Assembly: GCF_036324505.1 (NCBI RefSeq)
Contig: NC_086371.1
Coordinates: 1,011,501-1,075,500 of the forward strand
Source: Eleginops maclovinus
Lineage: Eukaryota; Chordata; Actinopteri; Perciformes; Eleginopidae
DNA length: 64,000 nt
Reading direction: 5' to 3'
A program made the translations under genes and the position numbers. Below, piece after piece: positions 1 through 40,305 of the stretch (the first letter of the stretch is position 1; the number at the start of each line of letters is the position of its first letter). The notes under the pieces were generated by a model. That model was given only the letters and a program-made list of their open reading frames with translations, was not told where the DNA came from and ran no database searches.

Positions 1-574
1 TCCCTCTGGGGAGGGAAATAAAAGAGCAGGGAGAGATCAGGGAAACAGAGAGGAGAGCTTTAGCTGCTCTCAGACATTCAGATATACTTTGGGGTTAAAT
101 TATACATAGTAGTCGAGTGCTGATTAAGCAGAGAAAGCCTCTTTGTCCCGGGTATTCCACGTGTATTTAGCACGATGTGTTTAAAACGCCACTTTTACGG
201 CTTTTCACTGTAAAAAATGCTCTTATAAATAAATCAATTGCAATCCCTAACCGTTCTACGGACCCCCTGATACCCCGATTCGGAAACACCGGCCTAGAGG
301 TCTACACATTTAAACACAGGGTCCGGGGTTCGTCACTCAGGTGTCCCATCCTCTGTCTCCGGTGGAGATCAGGTGTAGCGTTCCAACCCTCAGGTTTATT
401 GGTTACTGATTGTGAAGGAAAGAAAGGATTGGATCTACAGAAGTCCAGTTTGGTAACATTTTGATTCTACGGCAGCCCTAATCACAATCATCATATAATA
501 CTGTACACTAAAGTGAACAGGATAAACTGAACCCCCCCACACTCAGCTCAGTAACCACACAGACACCAGAGTCA
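1..574. other. Intergenic flank downstream of pde6a
   Basis: I see no supported gene here. A 95-codon open frame at 177-464 on the plus strand has no recognisable domain and no splice context, so it is not called. On the minus strand an AATAAA hexamer lies at 395-400 and an ATTAAA at 591-596; either could serve as the pde6a polyadenylation signal. Confidence 0.5.
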
Positions 575-803
575 TAAACAGAGATGCAGCTTTAATTATA
601 CATCTGTTTACCTCGTAATAACTACAGGAAGTTATATACCCAGTGCTGCCCATCACAGACTCCCAGGTTGAGTGTTTTAGTTTTGAAAGGATATAAAGAG
701 AAGCAGAGCAGAAGGAACAGGAAGTTAGAGATAGATATATTTGGTTTTGGGGGGGGGGGACGATGAACATGGAGCAAAGCAACCTGTAGCTGATGTAGCT
801 TCA
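575..803 (-). other. pde6a 3' untranslated region (inferred)
   Basis: This is sequence downstream of the inferred stop, with an ATTAAA hexamer on the minus strand at 591-596. The end is inferred and a later AATAAA at 395-400 is the alternative. Confidence 0.35.
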
Positions 804-30923
<30,120 letters not shown>

Positions 30924-31034
30924 GGTGCTGACTGCGGAGACAGATCGAGACAGAGCGGCAAAAACCTTCATCACCCCATTGGTCAAACTAAATCTGTACA
31001 TCTATCACGCTTTTTTGGGTCTCCTGTAGAGTGT

Positions 31035-31185
31035 TGTACAGGTATGTGTGCATGTAAATGGTCTGCAGAGGCTAAAATACCAAAGTTCTGGAACATGATG
31101 ACATCACTATGGAACACTCACACATTGTACAGAGACAGTACGTAAATGATGAGCTTCTTGAACATTAAAGTATGGAGACATGTCC
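31035..31185 (+). repeat. Interspersed repeat family A, truncated copy next to pde6a exon 1
   Basis: It contains gtgcatgtaaatggtctgca and, about 100 bp later, gaacattaaagtatggagac. Both words occur in the fuller copy at 46475-46770. It lies about 110-260 bp upstream of the pde6a start codon. Confidence 0.65.
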
Positions 31186-31722
31186 CAGTGACCTGAAGAT
31201 GAGCATTTAAACAACTAGTTTGACAAAGATCTGATTCTTTAACCACTGAAGGTTCCCATTGTCTCCTCCTGCTGCAGGGCTCTCTGAATCCACACCGTAC
31301 AGTAAACCAAAACAATGAGCTCTACAGAGGCTCCTTTTGTGTGGCCTGCAGTTTATTCTCTAGGTCTTTGATTGAAAGAAAGACATTCTTTACCACAAAA
31401 CAAACTGCTTTAAATCTCACTGAAGTATCTTACCCCGTTACTTTGGTGGAGTTAATGTTAGCTTTTAAGAAATATATGCTAAACCCACTGTTATCAAAGA
31501 CAAAATAATGCAGGACAATTCCTGAACCTGCAGCTACTGCAGACTGTGTTACAACAGGAGAGTCTTAAGTGACTTTCTTTAGTTTGAACTCTCCTAGGAT
31601 TGTTTCTCTCATCTTGTCTCTGTTAATATGCTCCTCCCTGTCCAAAGCACTTCACAATGAAATGAATTAACTAAGTTATGATAACATTAGTGTCCAAAAA
31701 GACTTTAATAATAAAGATGTAC

Positions 31723-31790
31723 CTGTTGGAGTCCTGGTGTTGTGTGCAGAGTGTAATCCCTCTGTCCTGCTCACTGAAGGTGGTGGAAAA
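31723..31790 (-). other. pde6a: Putative non-coding first exon of pde6a (5' UTR)
   Basis: Inferred. On the minus strand the sequence ends in CTCCAACAG followed by gtacatc, a fair 5' splice site (donor at 31721-31722). It would join an acceptor (tctccgcag) whose exon begins at 30931, eight bases before the start codon. It lies just downstream of three CRX/OTX-type motifs. The upstream end is a guess; the alternative is transcription starting directly upstream of exon 1. Confidence 0.35.
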
Positions 31791-31860
31791 CAGAGGGATT
31801 ATCAGGATGCTTTAAATGTGAGGACATAAGCCTGCGTCCAATTACAACTCTGGGATTATC
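31754..31860 (-). promoter_or_regulatory. Putative photoreceptor promoter of pde6a with three TAATCC (CRX/OTX) motifs
   Basis: GGATTA/TAATCC hexamers occur at 31754-31759 (plus orientation), 31796-31801 and 31853-31858 (both TAATCCC on the minus strand), three within 105 bp. CRX and OTX2 bind TAATCC and drive rod genes including phosphodiesterase subunits (established knowledge). A TTTAAA lies between the second and third site. The promoter role is inferred from motif clustering and position upstream of pde6a exon 1. Confidence 0.4.
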
Positions 31861-32032
31861 ATCCACCTCCCCGTGATTAACGAAACTACAGGGGGTTAGC
31901 CTCTGCAAGACACACTTCATTCAGTGTCAGGAAAATGAGTAACAATGGAGCGTCAAATATTCAGTTCATTTGTCCAAACTTGTTTCTGTTTTGGTAGATA
32001 ATTACAACCCTAACTCCAAATATTCACCACCA

Positions 32033-32848
32033 CTAAGTTAAGGAGGCTAATGTTGGGCTATAAAGGAACTACAGCACGGTCACATGACCTCACGTCACCA
32101 CCGCTAAGCTAAAGGAGGCTAATGTTGGGTTATAAAGGAACTACAGCACGGTCACATGACTTCACGTCACCACCGCTAAGCTAAAGGAGGCTAATGTTGG
32201 GCTATAAAGGAACTACAGCACGGTCACATGACTTCACGTCACCACCGCTAAGCTAAAGGAGGCTAATGTTGGGCTATAAAGGAACTACAGCACGTTCACA
32301 TGACTTCACGTCACCACCGCTAAGCTAAAGGAGGCTAATGTTGGGCTATAAAGGAACTACAGCACAGTCACATGACTTCACGTCACCACTGCTAAGCTAA
32401 AGGTGGCTAATGTTGGGCTATAAAGGAACTACAGCATGTTCACATGACTTCACGTCACCACCGCTAAGCTAAAGGTGGCTAATGTTGGGCTATAAAGGAA
32501 CTACAGCACAGTCACATGACTTCACGTCACCACCGCTAAGCTAAAGGTGGCTAATGTTGGGCTATAAAGGAACTACAGCACGGTCACATGACTTCACGTC
32601 ACCACCGCTAAGCTAAAGGTGGCTAATGTTGGGCTATAAAGGAACTACAGCACGGTCACATGACTTCACGTCACCACCGCTAAGCTAAAGGAGGCTAATG
32701 CTGGGCTATAAAGGAACTACAGCACGGTCACAGGACTTCACGTCACCACCGCTAAGCTAAAGGTGGCTAATGATGGGCTATAAAGGAACTACAGCACGGT
32801 CACATGACTTCACGTCACCACCGCTAAGCTAAAGGCGGCTAATGATGG
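32033..32848 (-). repeat. 72-bp minisatellite, array 2 (inverted), about 11 copies
   Basis: Exact reverse complement of the unit at 16879-17706 (ggctataaaggaactacagc, tgacttcacgtcaccaccgc). It sits in the roughly 2.7-kb interval between the divergent pde6a and slc26a2 promoters. Confidence 0.97.
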
Positions 32849-34500
32849 TTTTACGATCCATTCTTGCACCACTGTTTGCAGTCTGAAGGTTTGCAAAATG
32901 GAAAAGAAGGAAAGGGGGACAAATCAATAAAAAGTTTAGACGAAGAGAGAAGAATCTGGAGACAGATGACTTCAATTTCCGGGATTACTGAAAATGAAAT
33001 TTCTGAAATAAAAGGTCAACAGGCTTTAATGTCAGACCCTTACTTCCATCACAGCTACAGTCAGTTCGCTAAAGGAGACAGATTATAGAGAAGTTTAGAG
33101 GATTTGATTCAGCCAACAAGAAAGCAGTCTGTCTTTGTTGATATGAGGAGGCCTTGAGGGATATCGTGTATTTATAATGTGCAAATGTGCAAAACAGATT
33201 AAAGCCAGTCACATAAACTTGATGAGTGCTTTAATAAATCAGCAGTAACCGGACCCCTGGCCTCCCTCTGACACACCCCACCTCTCGCACAGTCTGCAGT
33301 AGTGTTGTTATGTCATAATGTTACACACATTTGTTTCTCCTGCAGCTCAGATTGCATCATGAATCCCCCTCTGTGGTGACGACCTGCAAAACTCCTGCAG
33401 CCTCTCACTGAGGAACCTGGGAGGCAGAACAACACACAGCAAGACCAGAAGTCCCAGAAGCTGTGTAGCACTAACAAACCTCTCAGTGGGGTGCAGCTGG
33501 TTTCACATGCAAAGTGTCAATCAGTGGAGGCATGTTCAGAGAGGTGAGAAATCGACAGAGCGCTCACTGATCCTGGAGACCACGACACCAACTGTAACGG
33601 GAGTTTTATGAATAGCTGGTGCTTCAGACTTGAGAAGACGGGGATTGGTGGAAAGTTACTTATCAACTGAAGTTCAGACTTTTTAAAGTCACCTTTTTTA
33701 ATTTGTCTTGTAATTTAGATGTATTAATTCAAATATGAATATATTTTCATTCTTATTTTATTCTGAACTCATTTTTTTATACTTACTTTTTATTTTATTC
33801 TAAATTTAATTTATAATTTATTTGTATTCTTATATTTTTTCATATGTATTTATTATATAAAATGTGATTCTCATTTCATGTTTAATTTTTTTAATTAATA
33901 TTTAGTTCAGTCCTGAGTTTATTGACTTTTGTTGGTTTTAAGTCTTTTTTAATCAATCACACATGTTTGTGTTAGTTGGTATTTATTGCCTTTTATTATT
34001 ATTATTATTATTATTATTTCATTTTGTATCATTCTTTGGCCAATTCAAGACCCACTTTTATAATTTGGCTTCTGATTTAATTGTCTTTTAAAAAAGTCTT
34101 ATTTCATGTTTTATTTTATTTATTTATATTGCTTTTAATGCAACGCTGAGTTTATTGACTTCTAGTAGTTTTAAAAAAATGTTATCAATCCCAAAGTTAT
34201 GTGTTACTTGGTATTATCACTTTTATTATTGCTATTATAATTATTATCTCATCATATGTATTCTTATTTCATTTTAATTTTCCTTTTTTTCTAATCTAAT
34301 GTAATCACATTTGTATTTAATTTATTTGTAATTCTTGTTTTAGTGATTCAGTCATATTGTTGTTTCGGTTTTTAGTGTTTTTATCAAATCACAAATGTAT
34401 GTTTTATGTGATATTTAAAACCTTTTGTTATTATTATTATTATTATTTCGTATTTATTAAATGTCTTATTTCTGCGGCAGAGTGATGCACCTTCCTAAAT
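32849..34500. other. Intergenic region between pde6a and slc26a2
   Basis: No gene recognised. The 74-codon plus frame at 32864-33088 has a polar, charged composition without a known domain. 33700-34460 is very AT-rich with (ATT)n runs. Confidence 0.5.
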
Positions 34501-34522
34501 ACACCATCTCTGTCTCAACGGG

Positions 34523-34600
34523 TCACGTGATGTTAAACATACACACGTCCCATGACGTCATGACGCACGGAGCTCGACAGTAAAATGAATTTGAAGCGGA
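34523..34600 (+). promoter_or_regulatory. Putative slc26a2 promoter with palindromic E-box and CRE
   Basis: TCACGTGA at 34523-34530 and TGACGTCA at 34553-34560, both perfect palindromes, lie 30 bp apart, followed by GC-richer sequence leading into an inferred first exon. USF/TFE-type and CREB/ATF factors bind such sites (established). The promoter role is inferred from position. Confidence 0.45.
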
Positions 34601-34690
34601 ATGATTCTCGGCTGTAGGAAACATCCAGGAGTTGAACCTGATCACGACCTGATAAACTCCAGAACCCACCGCTGACTGATTGGAGCTCAG
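34600..34690 (+). other. slc26a2: Putative non-coding exon 1 of slc26a2
   Basis: Inferred from the donor ctcag|gtcagt at 34690/34691 and the acceptor before the start codon at 39680. The 5' end is approximate. SLC26A2 has an untranslated first exon in mammals. Confidence 0.4.
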
Positions 34691-35089
34691 GTCAGTAACT
34701 TTACACTCTTACAGTTTTATTATGTATGTTGTTTTTATAAAAAGAGTAGACTGTCATGTTGAATTTACTTCAGGTGGGTACATTCTCAGACTGGTGTCCA
34801 CGTTGAAAACTTGTTGACAAAGGTGTCCATTCATGAGGAAACAGCCGGACACTGATAGCTAGGCTTTAGAAACTCCAACTCTAATTACAGCCGGGTTTTT
34901 AACTAGTTAGTAACCCTTTAATAACCTCTCTGACTTCATACGTTTCCCCAACACTCAGGTGGAGCGCAGAGTTAAATCCCCTATAGGCATGATCAGTAAT
35001 CCCATTAACACCAGTACACTACTGCTGCTGACGTCACTATAATCCCATTAACCTTATTATTAAGAGAAAGTGCCACGTTAACTCACACT

Positions 35090-35090
<1 letters not shown>

Positions 35091-35161
<71 letters not shown>
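35091..35161. repeat. (CA)n microsatellite in slc26a2 intron 1
   Basis: About 35 CA units. Confidence 0.97.
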
Positions 35162-35163
<2 letters not shown>

Positions 35164-35185
35164 TATACTCAGCAGGGGTTCCTGT

Positions 35186-37504
35186 TTTCAGAAGTACTCA
35201 GACCTTGTACTTGAGTAAAGTAGAAGTACTCAGGTCTTGTACTTGAGTAAAGTAGAAGTACTCAGGTCTTGTTCTTGAGTAAAGTAGAAGTACTCAGATC
35301 TTGTACTTGAGTAAAGTAGAAGTACTCAGATCTTGTACTTGAGTAAAAGTAGAAGTACTCAGATCTTGTACTTGAGTAAAGTAGAAGTACTCAGATCTTG
35401 TACTTGAGTAAAGTAGAAGTACTCAGGTCTTGTACTTGAGTAAAGTAGAAGTACTCAGATCTTGTACTTGAGTAAAGTAGAAGTACTCAGATCTTGTACT
35501 TGAGTAAAGTAGAAGTACTCAGATCTTGTACTTGAGTAAAGTAGAAGTACTCAGGTCTTGTACTTGAGTAAAGTAGAAGTACTCAGGTCTTGTACTTGAG
35601 TAAAGTAGAAGTACTCAGGTCTTGTTCTTGAGTAAAGTAGAAGTACTCAGGTCTTGTACTTGAGTAAAGTAGAAGTACTCAGGTCTTGTACTTGAGTAAA
35701 GTAGAAGTACTCAGATCTTGTACTTGAGTAAAGTAGAAGTACTCAGGTCTTGTACTTGAGTAAAGTAGAAGTACTCAGGTCTTGTACTTGAGTAAAGTAG
35801 AAGTACTCAGATCTTGTACTTGAGTAAAGTAGAAGTACTCAGATCTTGTACTTGAGTAAAGTAGAAGTACTCAGATCTTGTACTTGAGTAAAGTAGAAGT
35901 ACTCAGGTCTTGTACTTGAGTAAAGTAGAAGTACTCAGATCTTGTACTTGAGTAAAGTAGAAGTACTCAGATCTTGTACTTGAGTAAAGTAGAAGTACTC
36001 AGGTCTTGTACTTGAGTAAAGTAGAAGTACTCAGGTCTTGTACTTGAGTAAAGTAGAAGTACTCAGGTCTTGTACTTGAGTAAAGTAGAAGTACTCAGGT
36101 CTTGTACTTGAGTAAAGTAGAAGTACTCAGGTCTTGTACTTGAGTAAAGTAGAAGTACTCAGATCTTGTACTTGAGTAAAGTAGAAGTACTCAGATCTTG
36201 TACTTGAGTAAAGTAGAAGTACTCAGGTCTTGTACTTGAGTAAAGTAGAAGTACTCAGGTCTTGTACTTGAGTAAAGTAGAAGTACTCAGATCTTGTACT
36301 TGAGTAAAGTAGAAGTACTCAGATCTTGTACTTGAGTAAAGTAGAAGTACTCAGGTCTTGTTCTTGAGTAAAGTAGAAGTACTCAGATCTTGTACTTGAG
36401 TAAAGTAGAAGTACTCAGATCTTGTACTTGAGTAAAGTAGAAGTACTCAGGTCTTGTACTTGAGTAAAGTAGAAGTACTCAGGTCTTGTACTTGAGTAAA
36501 GTAGAAGTACTCAGATCTTGTACTTGAGTAAAAGTAGAAGTACTCAGATCTTGTACTTGAGTAAAAGTAGAAGTACTCAGATCTTGTACTTGAGTAAAGT
36601 AGAAGTACTCAGGTCTTGTACTTGAGTAAAGTAGAAGTACTCAGGTCTTGTACTTGAGTAAAGTAGAAGTACTCAGATCTTGTACTTGAGTAAAAGTAGA
36701 AGTACTCAGATCTTGTACTTGAGTAAAGTAGAAGTACTCAGGTCTTGTACTTGAGTAAAGTAGAAGTACTCAGGTCTTGTACTTGAGTAAAGTAGAAGTA
36801 CTCAGGTCTTGTACTTGAGTAAAGTAGAAGTACTCAGGTCTTGTACTTGAGTAACGTAGAAGTACTCAGGTCTTGTACTTGAGTAAAGTAGAAGTACTCA
36901 GGTCTTGTACTTGAGTAAAGTAGAAGTACTCAGGTCTTGTACTTGAGTAAAGTAGAAGTACTCAGGTCTTGTACTTGAGTAAAGTAGAAGTACTCAGGTC
37001 TTGTACTTGAGTAAAGTAGAAGTACTCAGGTCTTGTACTTGAGTAAAAGTAGAAGTACTCAGGTCTTGTACTTGAGTAAAGTAGAAGTACTCAGGTCTTG
37101 TACTTGAGTAAAGTAGAAGTACTCAGGTCTTGTACTTGAGTAAAGTAGAAGTACTCAGGTCTTGTACTTGAGTAACGTAGAAGTACTCAGGTCTTGTACT
37201 TGAGTAAAGTAGAAGTACTCAGGTCTTGTACTTGAGTAAAGTAGAAGTACTCAGGTCTTGTACTTGAGTAAAGTAGAAGTACTCAGGTCTTGTACTTGAG
37301 TAAAGTAGAAGTACTCAGGTCTTGTACTTGAGTAAAGTAGAAGTACTCAGGTCTTGTACTTGAGTAAAAGTAGAAGTACTCAGGTCTTGTACTTGAGTAA
37401 AGTAGAAGTACTCAGGTCTTGTACTTGAGTAAAGTAGAAGTACTCAGGTCTTGTACTTGAGTAAAGTAGAAGTACTCAGGTCTTGTACTTGAGTAAAAGT
37501 ACTC
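35186..37504 (+). repeat. 32-bp minisatellite, about 72 copies, in slc26a2 intron 1
   Basis: The unit gtacttgagtaaagtagaag+tactcaggtctt repeats every 32 bp (tagaag at 35221 and 35253), with rare 33-bp copies and A/G variation in cagRtctt. An isolated inverted copy is at 21447-21500. Confidence 0.98.
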
Positions 37505-38589
37505 CATTACCTGTGAACTGAGTTTGTGTTACACTTAAGTTATAACCAGTTCTTTCTGCAGCGTTTCTGTTTCAGTTGTGTAGTACATTAACTCAGGTAT
37601 TGAGTGTACCTAGCTACTCCTCACATTTATCAGAAAGCTTTAGTAAATAATTCAGGTTTTTTTATTTAAGTGTCATTTTTGGTTATTCAGCCGGCTCTTT
37701 ATTCAAGAACACATAAAGACCACATATCAACTAACAGATTGAAAGATATAAATTGGCACATCAGTTCTTGGGGTGTTTTTGATTGTTTTAATGATCAATA
37801 TATATACATGTATATATATTATTTATTTGATTTTTGATTTTAGACTTTTCTGTTTTGCATATTTTGACATTTTATTTTGTACAATTTTCAATTCATGCTA
37901 ACTTTTTCTCAGGTTACACTGAATTTTCAATGCAGCATTTCTTACTTATAACCAAGTATTATTAGCAGTACTTTAGAGTTAAGGAGCTAAATACTTCCCC
38001 AACACTTACATGGTAATATTGTCAGTGTAATGTTGTTTAAACCACAGAAAGGTTGTGCTAAAACTGGCTTTTCAATCTAAATAGGTCCTGTTTTTAAGAT
38101 TGTTTTACCTGCTGAAATGACCCAAACAAAGCTTCCTACATACAGTAGATTAAAAAGCAGTATGATAAATTCACAATCAATCAGCCAAGCCTTTTAACAT
38201 AATGACCCCTGATTCTCAAGGTTGTACAGAGATAGTAACCTATCATATTCCTCAGCTCCGGCTCACTTTGCCCTTGGTTTGGTATCTGTCAGTGCTGGTG
38301 ATTATCAGTAACATTTCAGCCCGAGGGTTCATCAGTGTATGAATGAGTGGAAGTGTTCATATCTCTATTGTGATGCAACATCAAGAGGAAGAAGAGTTCC
38401 TCGGCTTCAGCAAAATGTCAGTAATATGCCGACACCCACTGACCCGACATCTGATATCTGCTGCTGCTCGCCCTCCACCTCACACTGCATGTGAAGGGTC
38501 ATACGTGGGTTTTACTCCCATGTGGAGCAAGTGTTAAGAGATGTGTAGATATATCTGCTGTTAAGGTCCTGCAAACAATAGATAGAGTT
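37505..38589. other. Slc26a2 intron 1, unique part
   Basis: AT-rich; no gene recognised. A 64-codon frame at 38343-38537 is unsupported. Confidence 0.5.
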
Positions 38590-38700
38590 GTGCACGAATG
38601 AGTCTTTGAACCCAGAACTCAGGATTTAAGCACTTCCAGTTCCCTCTTTGTGGAAGTCAATGTTTTTTTTAATTGTTTGTGGTTAGAAGCCTGAAATAAC
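38590..38700 (+). repeat. Interspersed repeat family B, copy 3
   Basis: It contains gtgcacgaatgagtctttga and gcacttccagttccctcttt, shared with 13965-14059 and 21872-21990. It directly precedes the third 72-bp array. Confidence 0.55.
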
Positions 38701-38729
38701 AGAGAGGCGTTCTCTAAATGTTATCTAAA

Positions 38730-39078
38730 CGCCCAACATTAACGCCTTTAGCTTAGCGCTGGAGATGTGAAGTCATGTGACCGTGCTGTAGTTCCTTTAT
38801 AGCCCAACATTAGCCTCCTTTAGCTTAGCGGTGGTGACGTGAAGTCATGTGACCGTGCTGTAGTTCTTTTATAGCCCAACATTAGCCGCCTTTAGCTTAG
38901 CGGTGGTGACCTGAAGTCATGTGACCGTGCTGTAGTTCCTTTATAGCCCAACATTAGCCTCCTTTAGCTTAGCGGTGGTGAGGTGAAGTCATGTGACCGT
39001 GCTGTAGTTCCTTTATAGCCCAACATTAGTCCTCCTTTAGCTTAGCGGTGGTGACGTGAGGTCATGTGACCGTGCTGT
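38730..39078 (+). repeat. 72-bp minisatellite, array 3, about 5 copies
   Basis: Same unit and orientation as 16879-17706 (cccaacattagcctccttta, gtgaagtcatgtgaccgtgc). Within slc26a2 intron 1. Confidence 0.96.
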
Positions 39079-39121
39079 GGAGGGAACCCCTTGCGATGCG
39101 ATCTTTCCGGTTTATCTTCAA

Positions 39122-39632
39122 CAGGGGTGTCCAAACTATTTTCACCGAGGGCCACATACAGAACAATATTTGGCCATTTCTAGAGCTGAATATTGTCTCA
39201 TAAGTTCAGTTATAAGTTAGCAAAACAAATCAAATGTAGTGAATGATGCGCGATACTTAAAAACGCTTTCAGAAAGAACAGCCTACATCTCGTCTGTCTT
39301 TAGGGTTTCATTTATTCTCTTGGCAGCTCATTCCTTAAAACAGGAGCCTCAGATTGCTGATAATCAGAGTAAATATGAAGTTACATCTCCAGCTGTTTAT
39401 AGAAATACGTTTTTAAAAATGCTATCAACTCAGATTTGTGAGAAAAGGTTTTGAATTCTAAAAGACTGCATTTATTTTAAATTGGGCTCATTAATATATT
39501 TGAACATATACATTTGAGAAGATCAATATAAGACAAACAGAAGTTTAATTTGTGGGCCGTATTCATTATACTTTTAGAATGTGCTGAGGGCCGATTCAAA
39601 AGGGCCTGCGGGCCGCATTCTGGACACCTCTG
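39122..39632. mobile_element. hAT-type MITE in slc26a2 intron 1
   Basis: Ends are caggggtgtcca and tggacacctctg, inverted repeats with one mismatch. They are flanked by atcttcaa (39114-39121) and atctacaa (39633-39640), an 8-bp target duplication with one mismatch. The 8-bp duplication and the gggccgc/gagggccaca words fit a hAT non-autonomous element. The internal 71-codon frame is not a gene. Confidence 0.85.
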
Positions 39633-39693
39633 ATCTACAACATGCTAAATTGAACTTCTGTCTCCTTTAATTCCCACAGGTAAGGGCTCGATC

Positions 39694-40305
39694 ATGACCC
39701 ATGCCGATGACTGCTGTACGACAGCAGAGGATGGAGTTGAGAGCGACCAGCAGCAGCCTCTCATTCTGGAGAGGGTGGTGGAAGAAACCAAAAGCTGGCA
39801 GTCCGTCGTGACACACCGGCTGAAGAAGAACTGCTCGTGCTCCCCAAAGAAAGCTAAATCCAAAATCCTGGGCTTCGTCCCGATTGTGAAGTGGCTGCCC
39901 AGCTACCAGCTCAGGGAGTGGCTGCTGGGCGACGTCATGTCCGGTCTGATTGTAGGGATCCTATTGGTCCCTCAGTCCATAGCCTACTCCCTATTGGCCA
40001 GTCAGGACCCCATATACGGTCTCTATACGTCGTTCTTCGCTTCCATCATCTACGCCCTGTTGGGCACTTCCAGGCACATCTCGGTGGGGATCTTCGGGGT
40101 GCTGTGCCTGCTGGTGGGTCAGGTCGTGGATAGGGAGTTAGCTCTGGCTGGATACCTCCCAGAGAGCAGCAGCCTCCTCAGTAGCAACGATAGCGCCCTC
40201 CTGCTGGCCGGCCAGGGGAATGGCACCTTCGGGATGGACTGTGACAGAAGCTGCTATGCTATCACGGTTGGAGCTACAGTCACCTTCACTGCTGGAGTCT
40301 ACCAG
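39694..40305 (+). CDS. slc26a2: slc26a2 coding exon 1 (residues 1-204)
   Basis: The start ATG at 39694 is 14 bp after the acceptor ttcccacag (exon begins 39680), with in-frame family similarity starting soon after. It covers the N-terminus, the first membrane segments and the SulP signature. Donor is cag|gtaagg. The exon starts with GTAAGG, so acceptor and donor-like sequence are fused. Confidence 0.95.

Noticed and set aside
39239..39454. 71-codon frame in slc26a2 intron 1
   Set aside because: It lies wholly inside the hAT-type MITE and has no splice support.
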